From assembly GCA_964636985.1 (NCBI GenBank), contig CAZWSX010000005.1:186001-250000 (forward strand): a stretch of DNA of 64,000 bases, read 5' to 3'. The notes under the pieces were generated by a model, which was given only the letters and a program-made list of their open reading frames with translations, was not told the origin of the DNA and made no database searches. Below are positions 33,130-40,363 of this stretch, in pieces; the first letter of the stretch is position 1; each line of letters opens with the position of its first letter. The stretch comes from CAZWSX01 sp964636985 (GTDB taxonomy: Bacteria; Planctomycetota; Planctomycetia; Pirellulales; Pirellulaceae). The position numbers and the translations under genes were made by a program.

Positions 33130-34263
33130 CTAGGCCGCAATCTTCTCCGCGCGGGGCGTTTTTCGATCGGCAGGTTTTGCCAGTCGACCGGCAATTTCGG
33201 CCAGTGCCCGGTTCGCCGCCGCGATATCAGAGAGCCGATAGGGCCCCAGTCCGCGCAAGCGTTGTTGCAGCCCGGCCCACTGTTTTGCCGGCATCATTCC
33301 CTTGAGACGTGCAAGCAAAGGGGGCTCGGCTCCGGCTAGTGCGAGCAAAACCCAGTGCGCGGGAGCCTCGCGCAACACCGTCGCAAGGACGGCATCCGAC
33401 ACGCTACTCAGGTCGGCCAAGCGAACGGGACGCGGCGCTGCGGCTTGTTGCGGGCGAGGTTGGTTTTCGACCGCAATGCGTTCATTGGGAGTGGATTGCT
33501 GCCCAGACGTGACATCTGGCGATGACACCAGGGCCGTGGCAAGGTCGTAATCGCTTTCGCCCACGCGGTCGAGAAGTAGCGAACGCTTTCCTTCTTCGAT
33601 CCGAGCCAGGACGGCCTTCAACGATTGAATCCGCGAACCCTGGCGAACAGGGGGCGGCGGTAGCGGGCCAATACTGCTTTGGAGAGCGGCGGAGATGTCC
33701 GACAGCGCATCGGCATCCATTTCGTCGAGCGTGGCGATCCGTTGCACCACTTGCGATTGCAGCGCGGGGGCAAAGTATTCCAGCACCTTTGCCGCGCGGT
33801 CGGCCGATAGTTGATCGACCACCACAGCGATGGTTTGAACGTGTTCGCGCTGCAAGTAGGTGGCGAGCGTCGCAATGGGCGTACCAGCCAGGAAGTCGAA
33901 GTGGGACTTCTTGGCGATCTCGGCAGATGGAGCCAAAGGGACTTGAGATCTGGCGGCGGGCTCAGTCACTGGCGACGATTGCGAGCCGCGGCTGCTCAGA
34001 ACGAGTTCCACATCGGAATCGGCAACGCTATGTGCCGCTCTTTGTGCGATCGGCGGTCCGCCGCTGCGGCCTTGGGCTTTGAAGAATTCTTCAACAACCG
34101 CTTGCTGAACCTCAGGTGGAACTTCTCCCAGCGACATCACGGCGGCACGGACCTGCGCTGCGAGCGTTTCGCCCATCTGATCGAGCAAACGATCGGCCGA
34201 CTGGATATCGAGGCTCGATACCAGGATGGCGGCTTTTCGGATGGCGGAGGCCATGGATGCCAT
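33130..34263 (-). CDS. fliG: Flagellar motor switch protein FliG, altered torque helix
   Basis: A 377-residue rotor protein. The N domain (ILVSSLDIQSADRLLDQMGE) binds FliF. A Ser/Ala/Pro-rich insert leads to the middle domain with LATYLQREHVQTIAVVV (EHPQ motif as EHVQ). The C-terminal domain ends in LLALAGAEPPLLARLKGMMP and GLGPYRLSDIAAANRAL. Aligned by eye to E. coli FliG, the torque-helix residues Lys264, Asp288 and Asp289 read Ala, Gln and Arg, while Arg281 is Lys and Arg297 is kept. The usual acidic patch facing MotA is therefore missing. The gene lies between fliF and fliH. An ATG three codons in is an alternative start. Confidence 0.9.
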   Translation of the reverse strand: MASMASAIRKAAILVSSLDIQSADRLLDQMGETLAAQVRAAVMSLGEVPPEVQQAVVEEFFKAQGRSGGPPIAQRAAHSVADSDVELVLSSRGSQSSPVTEPAARSQVPLAPSAEIAKKSHFDFLAGTPIATLATYLQREHVQTIAVVVDQLSADRAAKVLEYFAPALQSQVVQRIATLDEMDADALSDISAALQSSIGPLPPPPVRQGSRIQSLKAVLARIEEGKRSLLLDRVGESDYDLATALVSSPDVTSGQQSTPNERIAVENQPRPQQAAAPRPVRLADLSSVSDAVLATVLREAPAHWVLLALAGAEPPLLARLKGMMPAKQWAGLQQRLRGLGPYRLSDIAAANRALAEIAGRLAKPADRKTPRAEKIAA

Positions 34264-34321
34264 AGTGACTTTCGAAAGTGGCTCTCAGGAACAGGCGTGG
34301 AAGGTGACTAGCGACCGTTGC

Positions 34322-36019
34322 CTAAGCAGCGTCACCAATCCATACCTTCAGGACGTTGGCGGCCGCGTCTGGATCTTCGCGGACGAGATCTCGCAGTTCT
34401 TCCTTCAAATTGGGCCCACTGGAATTCAACCGTCGGCGTTGCTTGAGCATGGTCTCGGTCGGAGGCTGCTCGGCACCGGCGGCGGCCGCAACCGCTGCTT
34501 CTTCTTTTTTCGCTTCGGCAGGCCTAGCACCGGCAATCATGGGTGCGATGGGTGCAGGGACCGCTTTGCCGACCATCGACCGGACCATCATCATCGCAAA
34601 CAAGGCCAACACAACCGCCACCACCGATTGCCAATAATCGCCAGCCCACTGAGTGGCCTGAGCCGCGAACGTTGGAAGTGGGCGGGCCTCGGCAGGTATG
34701 TCGTAGTAATAGGTGACATTGATCGGCTCATACTTGTCGACACCAGCCGGCCGTTCAGGCAGGAGACGCGTCACTGCATTTTCAACAAGCGTCTTGGTTT
34801 CAACCTCAAGGCGTTTGATCGTGTCGGCATCTGGTACGGTGGGTGTCTTCTCTCCCGCAGCAGGCGGAGGCTGTACCTCTTTCCACATCTTCATGAGATA
34901 CCCGCGCGGAATGCCGATCGAAGCCGACACATATTTCGGAACGAGGGCTGCCTGCTGCGACAATCGCTGCTCTTGCCCCAGGGCGTTAATCGTCTCGTTT
35001 TTCGAGGTCGATTGCTGGGACTGCGCGCCTTGAGAAGTACCTGAGACCTGCGCCGCTTGATTGCCGCGAAATCCATCGCCGACGCCATTGGCCCTCGCTC
35101 CTGCGGCTCCTCCGACATCGGGTGCCGTGCTGGTCGACTCGGTGGTCGCCTCACTCGAACGCGCGGTTACGGGCTTATCGTTGTACTTGATCGTGGCGGT
35201 CTGGTTCTTAGTTTCGGGATTCAACTCGACGTTGACGCCGACAATCACTCCAGGAATGTAGGAGAGACCGGCCTCGATCTTTCGCTTCCAATCGGCTTCG
35301 AACTTCGCTTTGTGCGTGGCGTAGGCATTCGCTCCCATCTCGCCGTCGATGCCCCCTTCGGGGTCGTACGAGCGGTTGCCGTCGGAGATCGAGATCTTGT
35401 TGCGATCGAGTCCCGCGTAGGCGAAAGCAACGAGGTTGCGGATCGCCTTGACTTGATTCTCATCGAGTCCGCCGCCGTTGGTGGTCACAACGACGACTGC
35501 GCTCTTTTCTTTTTCCCGCCTGAATCCCGGCTTGTCTGCCTCACTGTAAACGACCGCGGCCTCGCTCACGCCGCGGAAGCCCATGATGCACTGCGACAGC
35601 ATCTGCTGCTTCGCCATGCGGATCTTTTCGTCCATCACCTTCTGCGAGACGAATGGATTGTCGCTCGCCAAGGCCTTTTGAAAGTGACTGAAGAAGTCAG
35701 GCGGAATGGCGTTATGTTCGGCCATCGCCGCGACATAGGCAGCCCGCTTGCTCCGGGGTACGCGAATCTTGGTCGAGTCGACGTCGTAGTCCGACAAGCC
35801 GGCCTCGGCAAAGGCAGCCTGGGCAGCCATCAGTTCGCTGGGAGAAAACGATCGCCCGGCCAGCAAGTAGTCGTTCGTGGTGCCGGTCGGCATCCGGAAG
35901 AGAAAGGCGGCGCCCAAGATGATGGCCGCGAACAGCATTGCCGCTGTGACGCGCGCTCCCGGCGACATCGACCGAAAGACGTCAATGAGCTGGTTGACAA
36001 ACTTGTTCCACGCATCCAT
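34322..36019 (-). CDS. fliF: Flagellar MS-ring protein FliF
   Basis: A 565-residue inner-membrane ring protein. An N-terminal transmembrane helix (about residues 24-44, VTAAMLFAAIILGAAFLF) is followed by the periplasmic YscJ-like ring modules (DYDVDSTKIRVPRS, AVVYSEADKPGFRREKEKSA) and a long Ser/Gln/Asn-rich insert (residues about 290-350). A second transmembrane helix lies near residue 460 (SVVAVVLALFAMMMVRSMVG). The cytoplasmic tail ends in LVREDPDAAANVLKVWIGD, the FliG-binding motif. It forms the base of the hook-basal body. Position after fliE and before fliG is standard. Confidence 0.95.
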   Translation of the reverse strand: MDAWNKFVNQLIDVFRSMSPGARVTAAMLFAAIILGAAFLFRMPTGTTNDYLLAGRSFSPSELMAAQAAFAEAGLSDYDVDSTKIRVPRSKRAAYVAAMAEHNAIPPDFFSHFQKALASDNPFVSQKVMDEKIRMAKQQMLSQCIMGFRGVSEAAVVYSEADKPGFRREKEKSAVVVVTTNGGGLDENQVKAIRNLVAFAYAGLDRNKISISDGNRSYDPEGGIDGEMGANAYATHKAKFEADWKRKIEAGLSYIPGVIVGVNVELNPETKNQTATIKYNDKPVTARSSEATTESTSTAPDVGGAAGARANGVGDGFRGNQAAQVSGTSQGAQSQQSTSKNETINALGQEQRLSQQAALVPKYVSASIGIPRGYLMKMWKEVQPPPAAGEKTPTVPDADTIKRLEVETKTLVENAVTRLLPERPAGVDKYEPINVTYYYDIPAEARPLPTFAAQATQWAGDYWQSVVAVVLALFAMMMVRSMVGKAVPAPIAPMIAGARPAEAKKEEAAVAAAAGAEQPPTETMLKQRRRLNSSGPNLKEELRDLVREDPDAAANVLKVWIGDAA

Positions 36020-36074
36020 GCGCGAAGCCTATCGTTCAAAAGTTGCGGATCATCGCGTCGTGCGAAGCCGCATG

Positions 36075-36380
36075 CTAAACCCGGATATCTTTAACTTCCT
36101 GATACGCCGCCACGAGCTTATTGCGAATCTGCATCATCAGGCGAAACGACATATCGGCCTTCTGCACCGCCGACAGGACCTCGGCCGGATTGACGGCGCC
36201 ACCGGTCATCAAACTTTCGACGGCCGTATTGGCGTTGATTTGCATCGAGTTGACCTGATCGATCGAATCGAGCATCAAGTTTTTGAACGCCGAATCAGAG
36301 GCGCCCGGCGCGGCAACCGAACTCGCGCCGCCGCCCATCGCGGCCGCCGGCGAAATCCCCAGTCGCGAAATTGGATTCAT
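36075..36380 (-). CDS. fliE: Flagellar hook-basal body complex protein FliE
   Basis: A 101-residue protein of normal FliE length, with the family C-terminus: SADMSFRLMMQIRNKLVAAYQ-like segments, including PAEVLSAVQKADMSFRLMMQI and NKLVAAYQEVKDIRV. FliE links the MS ring to the proximal rod and export gate. The N-terminal 30 residues are Gly/Ala-rich and variable. The gene lies between flgC (43 bases upstream) and fliF, as in most flgBC-fliE clusters. Confidence 0.93.
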   Translation of the reverse strand: MNPISRLGISPAAAMGGGASSVAAPGASDSAFKNLMLDSIDQVNSMQINANTAVESLMTGGAVNPAEVLSAVQKADMSFRLMMQIRNKLVAAYQEVKDIRV

Positions 36381-36423
36381 AACTTGCTCCTCTTACTCGT
36401 CGACACTCGCTTCAACGTCTCGA

Positions 36424-36846
36424 CTAGCCGATCAGCCGCAGTAGTTGCTGCCCCATCCCTTTGGCAATTTCAACAAGACCGACGTTGGCTTCGTACGCCC
36501 GCGTGGCGAGCATGGCGTCGACGAACTCGGCGTTCATATCGACGTTCGGGTACGCCACCCAGCCCTTGCGGTCGCCGTTTTGGATCGCGTGCGGATGATT
36601 GGGTTCATACTTGTAAATCGGTTCGACGTTTTCCCGCTCGACCGAGGCCACGCGAACGCCAACGGCGCCGGTACTCGTTCCAATCGACTCGTCGGTGTTC
36701 AGAACGACAAAGCGCGATTGGTAGGGAGCGAGATTGCCGTTCTCGTCGCGGGTGGTCGACATATTGGCGATGTTCGCGCTGATCGCATCCAAGCGCGTTC
36801 GCTGGGCGACCATGCCACTCGTGGCGATATTCAACGTGGTGAACAT
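36424..36846 (-). CDS. flgC: Flagellar basal-body rod protein FlgC
   Basis: A 140-residue rod protein. The N-terminus has LNIATSGMVAQRTRLDAISAN with IANMSTT, the flagellar rod/hook motif. The middle has NPDDMNP-like PNHPHAIQNGDRKGWVAYPN with VDMNAEFVDAM, and the C-terminus has ATRAYEANVGLVEIAKGMGQ, the usual coiled end. It polymerises as part of the proximal rod in the periplasm. It is flanked by flgB and fliE in the same direction with short spacers. Confidence 0.95.
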   Translation of the reverse strand: MFTTLNIATSGMVAQRTRLDAISANIANMSTTRDENGNLAPYQSRFVVLNTDESIGTSTGAVGVRVASVERENVEPIYKYEPNHPHAIQNGDRKGWVAYPNVDMNAEFVDAMLATRAYEANVGLVEIAKGMGQQLLRLIG

Positions 36847-36878
36847 TCCATGCCCTCCAAAACGGTTCGAGTTCGATG

Positions 36879-37388
36879 CTAAACGCGTTCGCTAATAGCT
36901 GTTTGCATAAGTTGAAATTGGTTTGTCATAAGAGCCACCGCCATGTTGTGCATGTATTGATTCTTGGTGACCTCGGCGACTTGCTTTTCGAGGTCGATAT
37001 CGGTGCGGTCGTGGTACAACACGTTTCGCATGGAGGCCTGCACTTCGGCTAGAGCCTGCTGCGTGGGTTTCTCTTCGACCTTGGTGCTAGTTGCCGCTTT
37101 TGCTCCCGCGCCCCCGCGAGCGGCTAACAGTTCTGCCATTCCGGTTGGCATGTTCGATAGGTTGAACAACGCGGCGGGCTTTTCGGCTTCGACGGGGCGC
37201 TGTTTCAACGACTGCGCATAGGCCTTCAACTTGGTTTGAAAGTCGTCCACAGAGATGTCGCGGGTCTTGTACCCCGGCGTGTGAACGTTTGCGAGGTTCC
37301 CGGCCAGCATTTCTTGGCGCGCCTGCGCGAAGGCAGCCACTTCTTGCAGCAGTGGAACGGGCGTTCGATCAAACAGGCGGTTGAGCAC
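36879..37388 (-). CDS. flgB: Flagellar basal-body rod protein FlgB
   Basis: A 169-residue proximal rod protein. The signature AQARQEMLAGNLANVHTPGY with KTRDISVDDFQTKL lies near residues 20-55 and the C-terminal DIDLEKQVAEVTKNQYMHNM segment is typical. A GTG start at 37388 is chosen because GGAG stands about 8 bases upstream and the length then suits the family. The frame continues 25 codons upstream, but that part does not resemble FlgB. It is the first structural gene after a 167-base gap downstream of the NtrC-type regulator gene, so a promoter for the hook-basal-body genes is expected there. Confidence 0.92.
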   Translation of the reverse strand: MLNRLFDRTPVPLLQEVAAFAQARQEMLAGNLANVHTPGYKTRDISVDDFQTKLKAYAQSLKQRPVEAEKPAALFNLSNMPTGMAELLAARGGAGAKAATSTKVEEKPTQQALAEVQASMRNVLYHDRTDIDLEKQVAEVTKNQYMHNMAVALMTNQFQLMQTAISERV

Positions 37389-37523
37389 GATGCGATTCTC
37401 CGCTACCAGCCGATGGCTCGCCGTACCTGACGGCGCAACCCCGGCTGCGCGAATGTTCGCCAAAAAGCGGCGATAGCGGAAGAGAAGTTTTCAAGTCAGA
37501 AAGGCAAATTGCCGACACGTTTT

Positions 37524-37537
37524 GCCTAGAAGTGCCA
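37524..37537 (-). promoter_or_regulatory. Near-match to a sigma-54 promoter upstream of flgB
   Basis: On the minus strand TGGCAC is followed five bases later by GGC, about 135 bases before the flgB start. The -24 element is perfect, but GG and GC are separated by 9 bases instead of the usual 10, so recognition is uncertain. It matters because the gene just upstream encodes a sigma-54 activator-type protein. Confidence 0.25.
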
Positions 37538-37555
37538 GCAACGAAAGCCAAACCA

Positions 37556-39004
37556 TCAGGCGACATTCCGCGGGCTGAAGACTTTGGTCCGCGGCGCGTA
37601 GCCATATTGCTTGAGCTTGTTCGCCAGGGTACGCACGCCAATCCCCAGCGCCTTGGCCGTTGGTTCTCGCAAACCGCCGAACTTTTCGAGCGTCGCTTCG
37701 ATGAGCGAACGCTCCATATCTTCCAACCTCGTGGACGTCGCACCTGGAGAGGAGCTAGCAACGTTTGGCTCGGTGGCGTCGATTGACGAGGGCGCGCCTT
37801 CTAGAAGCGCAGGTCGAATATCCTCGGCACCAATAGAGTCGCCGTCGGTGACCACGCTCAGCCGGGTCACCAGGTTCTCGAACTCCCGCACATTGCCTGG
37901 CCAAGAGTAATCGATCATCAGCTGGATCGCGGCGGCGTCTGGCGATAGGGGAGCTCGCCCTAATCGAGCGGCAGCCAGCGCGGCGAAATGGGCAAACAGC
38001 TCTGGCACGTCCTCACGCCGATCGCGCAGCGGCGGAACGCAGATGGGCAGGACGTTCAAGCGAAAAAAGAAATCGCTGCGGAACTTTCCCTGGCGAACAT
38101 CTTCGGTGAGTTGCCGATTAGTGGCGGCGATAATTCGGACGTTCGCTTTACGACTGTCGTTCGATCCCACGCGCTCAAAGACGCGTTCCTGAATCACTCG
38201 CAGCAACTTGGCTTGCAGCGACATGTCGATTTCGGCGACTTCGTCCAAGAACAGCGTGCCTCGCTCGGCGAGTTCGAATCGGCCGACGCGCGGCGCATCG
38301 GCGTTGGTAAAGGCGCCTCGCTCGTGCCCGAAGAGCTCGCTTTCCATGAGTGTCGGCGAGAGAGCCGCGCAGTTGACTGCCACAAAGGCGGCATCGCGCC
38401 GCAGGCTCGCGGCATGCAACCCGCGCGCCACCAGCTCTTTCCCCGAGCCACTTTCGCCTGTGACGAGGACGGTCTCATCGGACAGCCCGGCTTGCGCAAT
38501 TTGCCGCCGCAACCGCGTCATGGCCGGGCTGCGGCCGATCATGAGCGCGCCGTCATCAGTTGCCACCGTGGAACGCGGACCATTCTGATCGCCGTGTTGC
38601 AGGGCGCGCACCACCACCCGTTCCAGCGCCTCGGGATCGAACGGCTTTTCGATGTAATCAAATGCTCCGCAGCGCATCGCTTCGACGGCCGTCGCCACGG
38701 AAGCGTGGGCGGTAATCATCACGACCCGGCAATCGCGGCGCCGGCGAACCAGGCGGCGGATGAACTCCAGGCCATCCATGCCTGGCATTTGCAAGTCGGT
38801 CACGACCAAGTCGGGAGCCGTTTGTTCCAAGTCGGCCAGGGCCTCGATGGCGCTACCGCGCCCTTCGACTTCGTGGCCGCAATGGCGGAGCGTGGCGGCA
38901 ATCGATTCGCGAGCGCGCGGGTGATCGTCCACCACCAGAATGCGTCCGGTTGCGACGTCGCGCGCGTTTTGATTGTCCCCGCGTGTTTTGTTCGCGATAT
39001 CCAT
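37556..39004 (-). CDS. NtrC-family sigma-54-dependent response regulator
   Basis: A 482-residue three-domain regulator. A receiver domain (residues about 20-135) has phospho-acceptor Asp70 in LVVTDLQMPG. The AAA+ central domain (residues about 155-390) has Walker A GESGSGKE, the loop GAFTNADAPRVGRFE, GTLFLDEVAEIDMSLQ, and RSDFFFRLNVLPI. A Fis-type helix-turn-helix end follows (EPTAKALGIGVRTLANKLKQ). The sigma-54 contact loop reads GAFTNA instead of GAFTGA, a change of one key Gly. It overlaps the histidine kinase stop by one base and lies just upstream of flgB, like FlrC/FleR, so it probably controls middle-class flagellar genes. Confidence 0.93.
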   Translation of the reverse strand: MDIANKTRGDNQNARDVATGRILVVDDHPRARESIAATLRHCGHEVEGRGSAIEALADLEQTAPDLVVTDLQMPGMDGLEFIRRLVRRRRDCRVVMITAHASVATAVEAMRCGAFDYIEKPFDPEALERVVVRALQHGDQNGPRSTVATDDGALMIGRSPAMTRLRRQIAQAGLSDETVLVTGESGSGKELVARGLHAASLRRDAAFVAVNCAALSPTLMESELFGHERGAFTNADAPRVGRFELAERGTLFLDEVAEIDMSLQAKLLRVIQERVFERVGSNDSRKANVRIIAATNRQLTEDVRQGKFRSDFFFRLNVLPICVPPLRDRREDVPELFAHFAALAAARLGRAPLSPDAAAIQLMIDYSWPGNVREFENLVTRLSVVTDGDSIGAEDIRPALLEGAPSSIDATEPNVASSSPGATSTRLEDMERSLIEATLEKFGGLREPTAKALGIGVRTLANKLKQYGYAPRTKVFSPRNVA

Positions 39005-39879
39005 CAGGCTGCCCTTTCGTGAGGTTGAATCCCGCTCGTGACGTGGGGAATCAACAAGCGGAAGATCGAGCCACGGGGTTGATTCCCCTCGACTACGACC
39101 ACGCCGCCGTGCAATTCGACAATATGGGAGACGATTGCCAGTCCCAGCCCCGTCCCCGTGTTCTTGGTCGTGAAGAATGGCTCGAAGATTCTGGCCTGCA
39201 CTTCGTCTGGAATTCCGGGCCCCGAGTCGCAGATGCGAATCTCGCAGCCGTCCTCGCAAGCAACCGCCACCATTTGCAAACTGCCCCCCTGCGGCATCAC
39301 GTCCATCGCATTGAGCGCCAAGTTGAGGCAAGCGCGCCGCAACATGTCGCCATCTGCGTCGCAAAAGATGGGCTCGCTTCCCAAGTCGCAAGCGACGCCC
39401 TGCGCGGCACATTGGGGCGCGAGTTGCTCGGCTACTTCTCGCAGAATGCTCGTGACATCTAGTCTCTGCCGGGCGGGACGACGATCGGCGGCGAATTGCA
39501 ATAAGTCGTTGACAACAGTTTCCAGGGCCGTGATGCCCGACGCCATCTGACCGTGGAGATCGGTCAGCCCGGTGTTATCGGCTGTCTTCCGCCGCAACAG
39601 GCCGGCATACAAGCGGATTGGCACCAAACCGTTACGAACCTCGTGTGCTACGTGGGACGACATTTGCCCCAAGTCGGCGAGTCGATTGCGTCTCGCGAGT
39701 TCTTTATTTTTCACCTCGAGTTCGTCCGTCAACCGGCGGACTTCCGCGCGGAGCAGTTCGTGCGTCGCCTGGAGCCGCGACGTGGCTTCGTTCCAGGCAT
39801 CGAGGATGGTTCGCAAATCGATGTCGGAGATGGTTTGATCGGCCGGCCCCATCGTCGTCGCAAGCTCTTGGTCACTCAC
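39004..39879 (-). CDS. Soluble sensor histidine kinase of the FlrB/FleS type
   Basis: A 291-residue cytoplasmic kinase with no transmembrane segment. An N-terminal coiled coil (residues about 35-70) precedes the H-box MSSHVAHEVRNGLVPIRLY (phospho-accepting His near residue 80). The ATP domain follows with N-box LNLALNAMDVMPQG, G1 CDSGPGIP, the F-box IFEPFFTTK and G2 TGLGLAIVSHIVELHGG. It should phosphorylate the NtrC-type regulator encoded one base downstream. In FlrB/FleS systems such kinases read hook-basal-body assembly state. No PAS domain is obvious, so the input signal probably comes through the N-terminal coiled coil. Confidence 0.92.
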   Translation of the reverse strand: MSDQELATTMGPADQTISDIDLRTILDAWNEATSRLQATHELLRAEVRRLTDELEVKNKELARRNRLADLGQMSSHVAHEVRNGLVPIRLYAGLLRRKTADNTGLTDLHGQMASGITALETVVNDLLQFAADRRPARQRLDVTSILREVAEQLAPQCAAQGVACDLGSEPIFCDADGDMLRRACLNLALNAMDVMPQGGSLQMVAVACEDGCEIRICDSGPGIPDEVQARIFEPFFTTKNTGTGLGLAIVSHIVELHGGVVVVEGNQPRGSIFRLLIPHVTSGIQPHERAA

Positions 39880-39881
39880 GG

Positions 39882-40352
39882 TTATTCCTCCGACGAAAGA
39901 TCGAGTTGGCCGTGGTGAGTTGTGCCCGTTTCAAACCCACGCTCTACGTAGGACCCCTCAGCAGACGAGACGGCTTCAATCGATTGCAACGTTTCGACCG
40001 TTTGTTGCCGGTGATGGTGAACGCGTTCGTCGCAGTCACGTTCCAAATCGAGCGATTCTTCCAACATGGCGCGGCATCGATCGACCCGATTTTGGCACGC
40101 CTGGCGATCGGCGTCGGATGGGAAATTCCGCTGCGACGGGGACAATCGCCACCATGGATTTAACACGGCGTCGATCCGATCGATATGCTCGATCACCGAT
40201 CGCTTCGTTTGGAGCAGGGCGAGAAGTCCCGACCACTCCATGGCGTCGATCACGGCCGACTGCTTGCGAGTGAGGGCCAAAAGCTGCTCGACGGCCCGCT
40301 GCTTTTCGCCAAGCAGGGCGGCGGCAATCTGAGGATTGAAAGGAGTGTCCAT
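39882..40352 (-). CDS. FlgN/FliT-like flagellar chaperone
   Basis: A 156-residue, almost wholly helical protein. Its start (NPQIAAALLGEKQRAVEQLLALTRKQ) and the later coiled-coil RVDRCRAMLEESLDLERDCD resemble FlgN or FliT type secretion chaperones in size and composition. It sits two bases upstream of the histidine kinase gene, inside the flagellar cluster. Such proteins bind hook-associated or filament-cap subunits before export. The sequence match is weak, so the call rests on context and fold type. The ATG at 40352 has AGG- and GAG-like bases upstream in fitting positions; an upstream start at 40400 is open but overlaps the TPR gene end. Confidence 0.55.
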   Translation of the reverse strand: MDTPFNPQIAAALLGEKQRAVEQLLALTRKQSAVIDAMEWSGLLALLQTKRSVIEHIDRIDAVLNPWWRLSPSQRNFPSDADRQACQNRVDRCRAMLEESLDLERDCDERVHHHRQQTVETLQSIEAVSSAEGSYVERGFETGTTHHGQLDLSSEE

Positions 40353-40363
40353 TGGAATTTCCA

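Noticed and set aside
37988..39022. A long plus-strand frame within the NtrC-type gene
   Set aside because: The minus strand carries complete receiver, AAA+ and Fis domains.
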